Shown here: piece after piece, positions 54,036-63,958 of the stretch
Numbering within the stretch: the stretch's first letter is position 1
Layout: each line of letters starts with the position of its first letter
Assembly (NCBI GenBank): GCA_039621445.1
Contig: CP154954.1
Location: 30,446,395 to 30,510,394 of the forward strand
From: Euglena gracilis
Lineage: Eukaryota; Euglenida; Euglenophyceae; Euglenales
Reading direction: 5' to 3'
DNA length: 64,000 nucleotides
The notes under the pieces: generated by a model
Seen by the model: only the letters and a program-made list of their open reading frames with translations
Told to the model about the DNA's origin: nothing
The model's database searches: none
Position numbers and translations under genes: made by a program

Positions 54036-57000
54036 GGACGCCGTGCTTCACGGTGGATGGGTTCAGGCACGTCCGCCCCGAGTGTCAGCACTTCTTTCTC
54101 ACGTATGTTCACGGCGTGCAAGCTGCCATCTTCACAAGCTACACACACACTCGGCGCGCACAATGAAACGAGCCGAAGGCTCGTCGGATGGTTTGAACCT
54201 TTCATGGGACCCAAATCCTTTTTGTATGATCCTTTTTTTGAAGGGAAGACATTTCTTTCAAACAAAGTTAACTTTGATCAATGGAGGGTGAATGTTGTAA
54301 ATAAATTGTTCCCCGTATGTGTATGTGTGTGGGTGAGTGAGTTGCTTGTCTCATGTTTGCTGAAGGGCACCATTCTCTCTGAGGAGGGGCATGGGACACG
54401 ATCTGAGGCGTCATCCAGAGTTGAATGACCCACCCAAATCGATCGGGGCGGGGTCTTTTTGCGGTACCGGGGAGGGGGGGGGGGGGAGGGGAGGGCGGTG
54501 TACCCGGACCTGACAACCCCAAATGGAAGGAATCTTGCCCACAGAACGCCGCTATGCAAAGCCATTTCCATATTCAGTTTTTTTTGCTCCAAAAACTGGC
54601 ACCAGGGGTATATAGCACCACCCCGGTCTATTCCTCTTCCTTTCCAGTCACTTCCACACGGACCACTATGAGGGGCTGCGCAAGACGTTCCATGCTGGCA
54701 CCATCTGTATGCCTCAGCATACCCACCTGTATGGAATATGAACAATTTTTAATGAGCTGACTTGCTGCATTTAGAAATGTGTATATTTCAATCTGATTCA
54801 TTGCCGTTCCTCGGGTGACGGCAGCACCCGGGGCCATGCAACACGCGGAGCCGCTCTCCAGGTGGGTGCCAAGGGGCCGTGTCTCGCCCGCTTGGATTGA
54901 GCCGTGGGTGGCCCTGAGGGTCGGCATACCCTTGGGGTCTATGACGCGCCCACCCGCGGAGCATGAGCGCCCCGTCACCAGGCGGTCTGCCCCCACCAGC
55001 CGGGCGTCGGGGGCATCGACAAGGAAGGCCAGGCTGGATCCGAAACCGCCTGGCTCCTTTACCGCTGTGTGCGGAAAAGAGAGAGAGACGCGGGAAACCG
55101 CGGCCACCCCACAACGGGTGGAACAAAAGTCCCGGCCTTCCTTCCGGGCAACTAGCGCTTGCGAGCCCTTCGAGGCCAGGCGCATGGGACTGAAGCGCTT
55201 CCCCACACAGCCCAAGACGGCTAGGGGCTTGGAGTCCAGGTTGAGCCGACGCCGCAACCGCCCACGGCAAAAAGAATATGGGCTCCCGCCAGCTGACGCG
55301 GTTACAAACATCAGCTAGGCCACCCCACGCAGCAACCAAGGTGGTGCCTCTCGGCCTGCAAGCACTTGAGCGCAAAGTCCCGCCCGCACAGTCTCCAGTG
55401 CAAGTCGGCACAGAGGAAAGAGCCACGTGCGGGTGAAGCCCTTTACCCTCCTGGTGAGTCGCGGGTCGGGCTCCCCATACCTTGCTTGGGGTCGAAGCAA
55501 GTGGCTCTCTGCGGGAATTAATTGGCAGCTTTTGTCCCAAAAAAAGATGACTTTAGATAGATCGCCAAAACTCAAATGTGGAACTGGCACTCTGGAAATG
55601 AGTTGCAGAATGGCACGGCACATCTGATGATTCATTGAAAAAATATTTCAGACAAACCGAAAAAAGGGCCCCAAACTACACCAAAATGGTGCAACACTTG
55701 CCTATGTGGACATGGCAATTTTCAGACAAATTTGTTTGCAACCAGGGCAGGCAACTATTTTTTTTTTAGTGTTGGACCCGGGGGGGGAGTGGGGAGGGGG
55801 GTGGGGGGTGGGCCCCCCCCCCCGGAGGGTCCCCCCAGAGGGGGGTGGGATATATTTTTCAGTGTCGAAGGCGCGAAATTTTTGAAAAAGGTGCTATTTT
55901 TAGCATTTTCGCAATTTTTGGCCTTTTCGGGTAAAAGTGGGTTGGGTCCCCCGGGACCTCCCCCCGGTGGTGGGTGGGTGGGGGGACCCCCCCCCCCCGG
56001 TTTTAAGAAAAACCCGTTTGCAACCTCTCTGTCCCATAAAGCTCTGATGAGACACCAGATTCGTTGTTCTTTGCAGAGTCACACAGGAAGCATCTTTTAA
56101 AATTTTAAGCAATGGAAGGGAGGCGTGAATTTGAATTGTGCAATTTTTCGCACGTTTGGCATTTTTTTCTGTTTTCTTTTTTTTTTGCATGCCCTTGGAG
56201 GAAGGATGTACACGGGATATTTTGTGTAGTTTCAAAGGTTTTTATAGCTTTTCCCCCTGCCCCATGGACACACGCACTTGTCTGACAGAGTTAGTAAATC
56301 TGTTATCAAATTTCAATTCAGGGGAATATCAATAAAAAAAATAGTATCAATCGATTCTCGAAATGCTTTTTTGTATTTGGCCATGAGATGGCCACAATTC
56401 AGCCGCAGGAATTGTGAAATTTTTGTTGTTCTTTTTATCCAGGGGCTTAGACGGCCGGGAATTCACTTTTCATTTTTGGTGGTTTTTTGCGCACCTGCGC
56501 ATTCTTTTGTGACCAAGTGTGTCGCCATCACTTGACGGGGCGGCCGACCTGTCAACTGAAACCCCTGGTACCAAAGTGGGTACCACTGCTTTCGACCCCT
56601 GGGTTTTTTCCTGGGCAAACCGACTTTTTTCGTTTTGAAAATGACGGTTTTGCACCTCCGCCGACCGAGGGAAAACCCCCATCTGCCGAAGTAGGTGCGA
56701 CACAAAACACTGTTTTACGAGGACGAAACCTCGTCAGGTGGAGGCGTTGTACCTGTCGCTGTCCCCCCTGCTTTGTGGTGCCGAGTGAATGCGCAGGTGC
56801 GCATTCACCCTCCTCCCCGTCCTGGCCTGTTCCTGAAGCTTTGGACGGTTATTGTGGCTCCCGGGGGTGGTTGTGGGAAGGGGGTACCGTGGTCTCTACG
56901 GTTTGGGTGGAGAGGAGGTTCTGTGCTCTGTGCTGGAAGCAGGGCACGAGGGGGCGCTAGCGAATGTTTGGGGTGTGCGTGTAGTCTGTATTCAGAGAGT

Positions 57001-60000
57001 GGTGGGGTGTGTGTTAAAATCCACACCAGATGTCTGTAGGGGAGGGCTCGTCACCCTCCTCAGGCTGCCTGCTGTTTGCAATCCCACACGGTGCACTGCA
57101 CCCCTCCTTGACACTTGCAGGCACAGCATCCCTCCAGTAACGCATGCAGTCTGCTCCTCATGTGCCTTCTCATAGGCACCACGGCACATCACCATGTGCG
57201 ACCACCTGTGTTAGGTCTGACGTTTGGGATGTGGTGCTGGGTATGGAAGGGGGGGGGGCTGGCTTGCACTCCTCTCCTGTGTGACACTGGTTTTAAAAGC
57301 TACGGAGCGGAGCCCCACTTCAACCCTTTTTGCCACAGACAACACCCTCCCGAACAGCCCTCACAAACGATGTAAAATGGCTCCTCTCCGAGCTTGCATG
57401 AGGCTCAAGAATGCGCACGTGCGCACTCTTGAGGCCATTCCTTCGCTGGCTGGTTGTGATTATATCTGCAGGAGAGCAGGAGGGGAGCAGTGCTGGGCAA
57501 CCACAAGAGTGCGCCTGCGCATTCCGTGAGGGGGAGTGCGCAGGTGCGCATTCTCTGTGCTGTGGGGAGCTGTGTCTCGCACTCCTGAACCCAGTGCCAG
57601 CACAGCATTGTGGCAGGGCCACTCCCATGGTGCACTGCTGGCCTTTTTGTTGACGATTTCAGAGGCATCTCATTGCACAGGTGGATGCCGCCAGAGCAGG
57701 GCGGACGTCTCCCTGGCTGTGCCTCCACCTTGTGTGCTGAGTTGTTGGGCATGGCCTTGTACAGCAACCTCCTCCTACCAGGGTGCTTTAAGGGGAGACA
57801 CAAGAAGGGAATGTGCATGTGTGCATTCACCCTGATGCGCCATGTTTGACTGCAGCCATCGCGGATGGGGTGTGTGGAGAAGGTGTGTGCATATGTGCTT
57901 TCCCTGGTCTTCACAGCGGCCAAGGGTTGTGCAGTTTGCAGTGTTGGTGCGTCGACTCTGAGTACATGATAAAAAAGGGTTCTATGTGGTGGGTGGTTTT
58001 TGTTGCCAACAAGGCCACAGGTGGTGGTCATCCTCTGCCTTGTTTCGCTCCAGGGCTGCCTCGTCCTCGGACACCATTCGATCCTCGCAGGGAGGTCTAC
58101 TCTTCAGCCGTGTGGTTTCAAACCCAGGCCAGGCGGGGGGAGTTGGCGTGGGTGGTGGCATACCCACCTGGGAGTGAAAATATTCGACGGTGTGGCTGTC
58201 ATTCAAAGAAAGGCACAGGACGATTTTTTTGCGCATGTGCGCATTCACCGACTTTTCATTCATGCCATGAAGGACTGCTGACCGCATTTGGGAATCAGGG
58301 TGCCCGTCACCGAGGAATTTCCTCGGGCACTGAAGTCCCTTTCTCATCCGTATGCCCTTGGTACGACACAGTGTAATACACAGAAAAAGCAGAACGAAAA
58401 ATTTCTTGGGTTTATCGGCAAGTTTTTGTTGTGATGTGCTTGTGCCTGTCACACGATCTCAAGGGCCTGGAGAAAATTTGGGGCAAGGACTAACCAGTGG
58501 TGTTCGCTTCTTTGAGTCCATTTGGATTGTGAATTAATTCTGTGTTCACAGACCGTTTTTGGGAATGATGTCGAAGGTGGTGACAGGCGTGTTTCGCTCT
58601 CGGGGTGCCAACCCCGTGGGCTGTGTGTGGTACCAGACACAATCCCCTGCGTTGACCCTAATTGTGGGGCACAGTGCTCCTGGCACCATGCACTGCAGCC
58701 CAACATAAGGTTGTTCAGGGAGCCAAATAGCTGTGTGATGCCATGCACGCTCTGGGGCGTGGGGTCGGACAACGCTGGCAGCAGCCTCCCTATCACCTCC
58801 CCCAGGTGGGGGACGGTTGCATGTGCGTTGTGACTTGCTCCACATGTTCATTAGAGCAGTGTCACTCGGCTGGGCACTGGACTGCAGCGGGTGAAGTGGA
58901 ATGCGCAGGTGCGCATTCTGATTTGTTCGGTGACTTGCACTGCAGCGGGTTAGTTCCCCTGTCACTGAAGGACATTAATTCGTGCCTTGACACCTGCCGT
59001 CGCCGAGCCCAGGGTTTTCTATGCTGCTGCAGGTGTCGTGTATCAGGGTGTTGTCTAGTACCGCGACATGGTTGCCCAGGGTGATTTTGTTGGTGCATCT
59101 CCCCCTCACACACCCATGTTCTGCAAGCCCGAAACAGGCTTCTTTTTAAGTCACCTGACCCCCCCCCCCCCCGGGGGGGGGGGTGGGTGGGTGGGTCCGG
59201 GCCGGACCCCCCCCCGGGGGGGGGGGTCCCGCGCCGGAGGCGCTGGGTATACCTTTTCGGCGCGAAGCGCCGAAAATTTTTGAAAATTGCCTTTAACGGG
59301 CCCGATTTTGGGGGGGTCACCGGACCCCACCCCCCCCACCGGGGGGGGGGGCCCGCGCCCCCCTGGGTGGGTGGGGGGGACCCCCCCCTCCCCCCCCGGG
59401 GGTCTTAAAAAGAAGCCTGGCCAAAAACCACATCACAGCGGTGCACAGCTCGCATTCAAGGCAGGCAAACAACAGGCCATACCCAGTGTGCCCTTCAATG
59501 CGCGTGTGCACATTCCCCCTTTCCATAGCCTGTGCCCATTCCAAAAAATGCGCACCTGCGCATTCTTTGAGGTTTCCAAAAATGCGCAGGTGCGCATTCT
59601 TCGGCCCTGATATTCAGTGACACCCCCATTGTTTTGACCTTGGGAGGGCTGTGTCTCTGTGGCTGCAAGGTGTTCCCTCCCATGCTCATCCCAGGTTCAC
59701 CAGGCCCTGCCCCCAGAAGCCATCAGCACACATCGGTGAACACAAGGTGTCACACCCAGGTCCAGGTTGGCTTGCGTCGCCCGTGTTCCGCATGCCATGT
59801 GGAGTGTGCCCAGTGTGGTGTCCATCCACGCACTGTACCACAGTCGTCGTAAAACATCCGTAAACAGCATGATACGTGGTTGAAGCAGGATACTAGGGGG
59901 TGGTTCCTGGGGTCGCGTTGAATCCAAACAGCTCATTTTTATGGTGTTTACCCCCAGTCTGGAAGACGCACAGAACCATCCGGAATGCGCACCTGCGCAC

Positions 60001-61930
60001 TCCGCGTCCAAAATGCGCGTATGCGCATTTTCACTAAAACTGCCTAAGTTTTGTGACTCAACAAGAAAAGTGCATTCCCGGCCGTCTAAGAGGGGTTTAT
60101 GTTTGAGTTCAGGAATGCAGCCTCACAGTTGATACATCAAAATCTGATTCTAGTTTTTTCTTTAAAAGCGGCCTTTTTTTTCAAAGTATTAGGGATCTCA
60201 GTGACAAATGCGTATAATACGGTTTGTATGTCATTAGTTTGTTTGTTAGTCAATAGTCCCCCCTCCTCGACCGCTCCAGACTGCTCCCCGATGACGGCCA
60301 CCCTCGTCATTCACGTCCTCGGTGTCAGCCCGGAGGTGGTCCGGCCACTGCCCCTTGACACCGAGGTGGACGTCTGCGGTGTGCTCCGCTGTGGCTGCCC
60401 CCCCCCCCCCCCGCCGCCTCCCAGGGGGACAGGCAGCTCCCCAGCTGACCACAAAGCACCGACAGAGAAATGCGCATGTGGTCGCGCATTTCTTGAAAAG
60501 TCAACACGTCTGTGATTCCCCGGAAATCGGACGCGTCGCCGTGGCCGGGCAATTCAACTCTGGATGGGCCGAGGGATGGGTTTTGGTCGGGACCGCGGTG
60601 CGTCCGCATCGGGTGGCGGGGCCGGCAGGCATCCGGGTGGTGGCGGTGAACGCAAACCACTGCCCCGGCGCGGTGATGCTGGTCTTCCACACCCCCGCCG
60701 GCGTGGCCCTCTTCACCGGTGTGGTGGCCCCATCCCCTCCGTCCCAAGGACCCCCCCCCCAGAGCCAGACTGCAATCTCAGGCGATACCTTCACCCGGGG
60801 GGGGGCCGGGAGGTATGGTCAAAGTGCCTGAACACTCAGTCCAGAGAATGCATCTCTTTAAGGTTTTGCAGCCCCCCCCCCCCAAGGGGCTGCTTAGCCT
60901 GCCCGGGTTTTGGTCCACCCCACCGTAGCACCCCAAGGGCCGGTGGGGGAGTTGCTGCTAACCCACCAAGTGTCTCTTGTTGTTGGGTCTGCCGATTTTT
61001 TTTTGGGAAAAGTCACAAAAACGAGCCGCTTTGAGGGATTTAAGAGTTCACAGTGCTTGCTTGCTTGCTTGCTATCGCATGATGACTTTTTTTGAAATCA
61101 ATTTGTGGTTGCTCTTTTTTTTTGACAGTTTTCGAATTTCAAAAGCGCTGGCCAGCCCAAGTTTTAAGCCTGAGCCAGGGTTTGATATAAGGAGGGCGTA
61201 CATGGTTTAGGTGGGGGGTGTCCCCCCACCCCCCCCCTCCTGGCCCGCAGGGGGGGTCCGGACCACCCCCCCCACCTGCCAGGGGGGTCCGGACCGACCC
61301 TCGGGGGGGGTTTCCGGGACCCCCCCAAAAAGGGTCAATTTTTTCCTCCGGCGCTTTGCGCCGAAAATTTTTTGCATTTTTGGCACATTTTTGCCCAAAA
61401 AGTGCCCAAAATGGCACTTTTGGTCGTTTTGGGGGGTCAAAATTTTTCGGTCACCCTAACCGCGCACCTGTTTAGGTGGGGGGGGTGTCCCCCCCACCCC
61501 CCCCCCCTCCTGGCCCGCAGGGGGGGGTCCGGACCCCCCCCACCTGTCCTTATATCGAACCCTGGCCTGAGCCCAGCAACCCCCCAGGTGATCGTTAAAG
61601 GGCTGTGTGGTTCAGAGCACTCCGGCCCCCAAGGTGCCGGAAGCCATTTTTTGTCAAATCAACACCCACCGACCGTTCCGCTTGTGCCAACCCCCCCTTG
61701 AATCAAAAACAGCAGGTACAGAACCGCCATGTGATGCCACGCCCAGGGGTGTACCATCCGCCCTCAGGGCTCCCTGTCCCTCCGCAGGGGACTTTCGGTA
61801 CACCCCGGAGATGCGCCGCCACCCGCTGCTCCGGGAGTTGGCTGCGCAGCCGACGCTGTGCGGTGTGGACCGGCTCTTCCTCGACAACACGTTCGGCCAG
61901 CCGAAGGCTGCATTCCCACCGCAGGCCGAG
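54036..61930 (+). CDS. SNM1/PSO2/Artemis-type metallo-beta-lactamase DNA nuclease, partial
   Basis: Exons 54036-54102, 54648-54706, 60280-60378, 60629-60718 and 61788-61930 join in perfect phase. They give GTPCFTVDGFRHVRPECQHF, FLTHFHTDHYEGLRKTFHAG, TIYCSPMTATLVIHVLGVSP, LDTEVDVCGIRVVAVNANHC, PGAVMLVFHT...ALFTGDFR, and MRRHPLL...CGVDRLFLDNTFGQP...FPPQAE. These are the metallo-beta-lactamase motifs of the beta-CASP/SNM1 family: the Asp in TVD, HxHxDH, the His in NANHCPGA and the Asp in TGDFR, all intact. Members are 5' exonucleases or structure-specific nucleases acting in crosslink repair, telomere processing or end joining. Which branch this is cannot be said without the beta-CASP half. The N-terminus is not resolved in 50.97-54.03 kb. 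The C-terminal beta-CASP part should follow the GTGTGTGG donor at 61931 but is not visible by 64000. The 5.6-kb intron 54707-60279 holds a MITE and the palindrome cluster. Confidence 0.93.
54780..55560. other. GC-rich insert without homopolymers, both strands open
   Basis: About 780 bases within the nuclease intron lack the C/G runs and palindromes seen all around. Long frames are open on both strands (for example a 250-codon frame on the minus strand, 54788-55540). Neither gives a recognisable domain. It could be an inserted gene fragment or a transposon body; strand and function are undecided. Confidence 0.4.
55743..56016. mobile_element. hAT-type MITE with 8-bp target duplication TTTGCAAC
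   Basis: Begins CAGGGCAGGCAACTATTTTT and ends GGTTTTAAGAAAAACCCG. TTTGCAAC is exact at 55735-55742 and 56017-56024. The interior has C/G runs and GTCGAAGGCGCG followed by AAATTTTTG. The last base pair of the terminus is not CAG/CTG, so the right tip is slightly degraded. Confidence 0.88.
56488..60490. repeat. cluster of family C palindromes (AATGCGCAGGTGCGCATT type)
   Basis: About fourteen dispersed palindromes lie in one nuclease intron and just beyond. They include TGCGCACCTGCGCATTC at 56489; 11-bp perfect arms GTGAATGCGCA/TGCGCATTCAC at 56785-56808; and copies near 57410, 57510, 57535, 57808, 58232, 58899, 59496, 59547, 59579, 59984, 60012 and 60470. The core is TGCGCA-NN-TGCGCA with CAGGTG, CACCTG or CACGTG at the centre. 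The spacers between copies are unrelated. Confidence 0.92.
59135..59419. mobile_element. hAT-type MITE (CAGGCTTCTTTTTAAG family), worn target duplication
   Basis: Begins CAGGCTTCTTTTTAAG and ends CTTAAAAAGAAGCCTG, perfect 16-bp inverted termini. The flanks GCCCGAAA and GCCAAAAA match at 6 of 8. The interior has long C/G runs and two hairpins (CGCCGGAGGCGC and TCGGCGCGAAGCGCCGA before AAATTTTT). Confidence 0.88.
61176..61564. mobile_element. hAT-type MITE with 8-bp target duplication GCCTGAGC
   Basis: Begins CAGGGTTTGATATAAG and ends CTTATATCGAACCCTG. GCCTGAGC is exact at 61168-61175 and 61565-61572. The interior is nearly identical to 15632-16068 over the hairpin and AAAAAGTGCCCAAAATGGCA portion, apart from C/G-run lengths, so both copies look recent. 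Confidence 0.94.
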
Positions 61931-61984
61931 GTGTGTGGCACACAGCCCCGCGTGCACCGGGGACCCCTCTAATGTGCAGCCTCA

Positions 61985-62100
61985 ATGTCAGACACCCACA
62001 CCCATACCCACACCTATACCCACACCCGCACACACTCCCGCACACATGCACACACGCGCGCGCACACACATGTGCACACACACACACACACCCATATGCA
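61985..62100. repeat. CA-rich microsatellite
   Basis: Imperfect ACACCC and AC dinucleotide repeats shortly after the last visible nuclease exon. Confidence 0.9.
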
Positions 62101-62103
62101 AGC

Positions 62104-62240
62104 ACCTATAGTAAAAATGGCCGAAAATGGCCGAAAATTGCCGAAAATGACCGAGAATGAAATTTTGGGCTCTATAGGTGGGGGTTCCGAAATTTGCCGA
62201 AAATGGCCGAAAATGGCCGAAAATGGCCGAAAATGAGAAA
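62104..62240. repeat. 10-bp (CGAAAATGGC) arrays around a shared spacer
   Basis: Two arrays of CGAAAATGGC (about 62117-62155 and 62196-62236) flank a spacer ending CTATAGGTGGGGGTTCCGA, preceded by CACCTATA. This is the layout of the left end of the 47820-48789 element with a different 10-bp unit. The T-rich core at 62455-62760 is likewise shared with that element. Confidence 0.8.
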
Positions 62241-62334
62241 AAATTTGTTGCAAATTTTTTTCGAGTTTTTTTTTTGCCTGACAGTTTCTTTTTCCCTGAG
62301 GGGCAATTTTCAGTGCGACTGATTCTTGTCTCTG

Positions 62335-62425
62335 TGCAGCCTCTCTTCTTTTGTTATTATGCCAGGCCCTGCAACGCATGCTGCTCAAAGAACCACCTCC
62401 GAAAGGGTTATTTGGGCCAAAGCTG
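62335..62425. repeat. duplicate of the transposase 3' end
   Basis: CCTCTCTTCTTTTGTTATTA and ATGCTGCTCAAAGAACCACC recur, slightly changed, at 63930-63995, where they overlap the C-terminus and stop of the hAT-like frame. This points to two element copies in tandem, the left one reduced to its tail. Confidence 0.75.
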
Positions 62426-62810
62426 AATGTTTTGATGGCATTTCAGAAAATTTTGGTGACAAGGGCGATGCTGGCATTTTTTTTTAACCCATTTTTGGGA
62501 TAATTTCTTCACAAATCTCCAGTATTACACTCATCTTGACCATTTTGGATGATTTTTTGCTAATTGGGGATATTTTGCACTGATTCAGCAAATTTTGGGC
62601 TAATTTGGGTCAATATGAGCACATTTGTCAATATGGCATTTTTGTCCATTTTGCGCCATTTTGGTGAATTTTTTCACATTTTTTTTGTGGTATTGTTGGC
62701 GTTTTTGGGCAAGTTTATGTTATTTGAAGCCATTTTAGGTCATTTTGGTTGCTTTTTGGGACTTTTGTGGTCAATTTTAAGCTTTTTGTGGTCATTTTTG
62801 GGGGTTTCTG

Positions 62811-63337
62811 CAGGGGGGGGGGGGGAATTGATATCCGCAATTTTTCCGCAATTTCCGCAATTTTCCGAAAATTTCCGCAATTTTCCGAAATTTTCCGCAA
62901 TTTTTCCGCAATTTCCGCAATTTTTCCGCAATTTTTTCCCATTTTTTTTCCGCAGAATTTTTTTCCCACCACCGAAGATGGAAGATGCAATGAGTTCAAG
63001 CCATTCTTCAAATGGATCAACAGGTGTGCTATTGTGTTTTGTTGTTTTTTCCCCCCAGTTTACCAATTTTTCTCACAGGTGCACCACTGGTCACAGGATT
63101 GGGTGCGTCCCACCTGTGCAAAGAACATCAAGCGTTTTGATTTGTGCTCGCCTGCATCGACGTGGGTGTTGCGGTGTTCTGAACCTCACAATTGAAAATT
63201 TTCTAAGTCCCCTCAGACAGAAATGTGTATACCCGATATCAATTTTTCCGCAATTTTTCCGCAATTTCCGCAATTTTTCCGCAATTTTTCCGCAATTTTT
63301 CCGAAGGCCTCCGCTATCAATTATTCCCCCCCCCCTG
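62811..63337. mobile_element. nested TIR element with CCGCAATTTTT arrays and 7-8 bp target duplication
   Basis: Starts CAGGGGGG...AATTGATA and ends TATCAATTATTCC...CCCCTG. GTTTCTG flanks both sides exactly (62804-62810 and 63338-63344); counting the shared G gives the 8-mer GGTTTCTG. Inside both ends are arrays of TTTTTCCGCAA/TTTCCGCAA (62835-62955 and 63240-63305). The middle carries coding-like pieces (EDGRCNEFKPFFKWIN; QVHHWSQDWVRPTCAKNIKR) split by a possible intron. Probably a hAT-type element inserted in an older hAT element. Confidence 0.75.
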
Positions 63338-63345
63338 GTTTCTGT

Positions 63346-63958
63346 GGTCATTTTGCTAGGTTGGGAGCCAGTGGATGCAGTGGTTGCAGATACTGGACAA
63401 GATGCAGTGGATGCATATGCTGTACAAGATGTAGACACTGGACAAGATGCAGATGCTGGACAAGATGCAGATGCTGGACAAGATGCAGATGCTGGACAAG
63501 ATGCAGATGCTGGACAAGATGCAGATGCTGGACAAGATGCAGATGCTGTACATGATGTAGATGCTGTTCAAGATGCAGATGCTGGACAAGATGCAGACAC
63601 TGGACAAGATGCCGCTGCCGTACAAGATGCAGATGCTGGACAAGATGCACACACCAGACAAGATGCAGTGATTACTGATGCAATGGATGTAGATATTGGA
63701 CAAGATGTAGATGCTGCACAAGATGCGATGTTGAACAAGGTGCAGACATTGGACAATTGGGTGAGCGCATTTGATGTCAATATTTCAACATTATGGGCCG
63801 ATCACATGTTTGTTTGCTTTTATTCTGCCGCTCAAGCTGAGCGCATTTTCTCCCAATTTCGCCACATCCAGACGGATGATCGTCTCAACATGACGGATGA
63901 AATTTTACATCAAGGCTTCTTTGAAGTCATGCCTCTCTTCTCCTGCCATTATGCCTGA
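63346..63958 (+). pseudogene. hAT-like transposase C-terminus with DAGQDA repeats
   Basis: An uninterrupted frame to TGA at 63958. Its first part is about 18 copies of an 18-bp unit (GATGCAGATGCTGGACAA) encoding repeated DADAGQ. The last 60 residues include WADHMFVCFYSAAQAERIFS and a following QFRHIQTDDRLNMTDEIL. This fits the hAT dimerisation region (S...AER.FS...R..L....L). No catalytic core is visible upstream in the window, so the gene is partial or decayed. Codon use is AT-rich compared with host exons. Confidence 0.6.

Noticed and set aside
56488-60490. CRISPR-like array from repeated palindromes
   Set aside because: Spacing is irregular (tens to hundreds of bases), spacers are not of uniform length and the host is a eukaryote.
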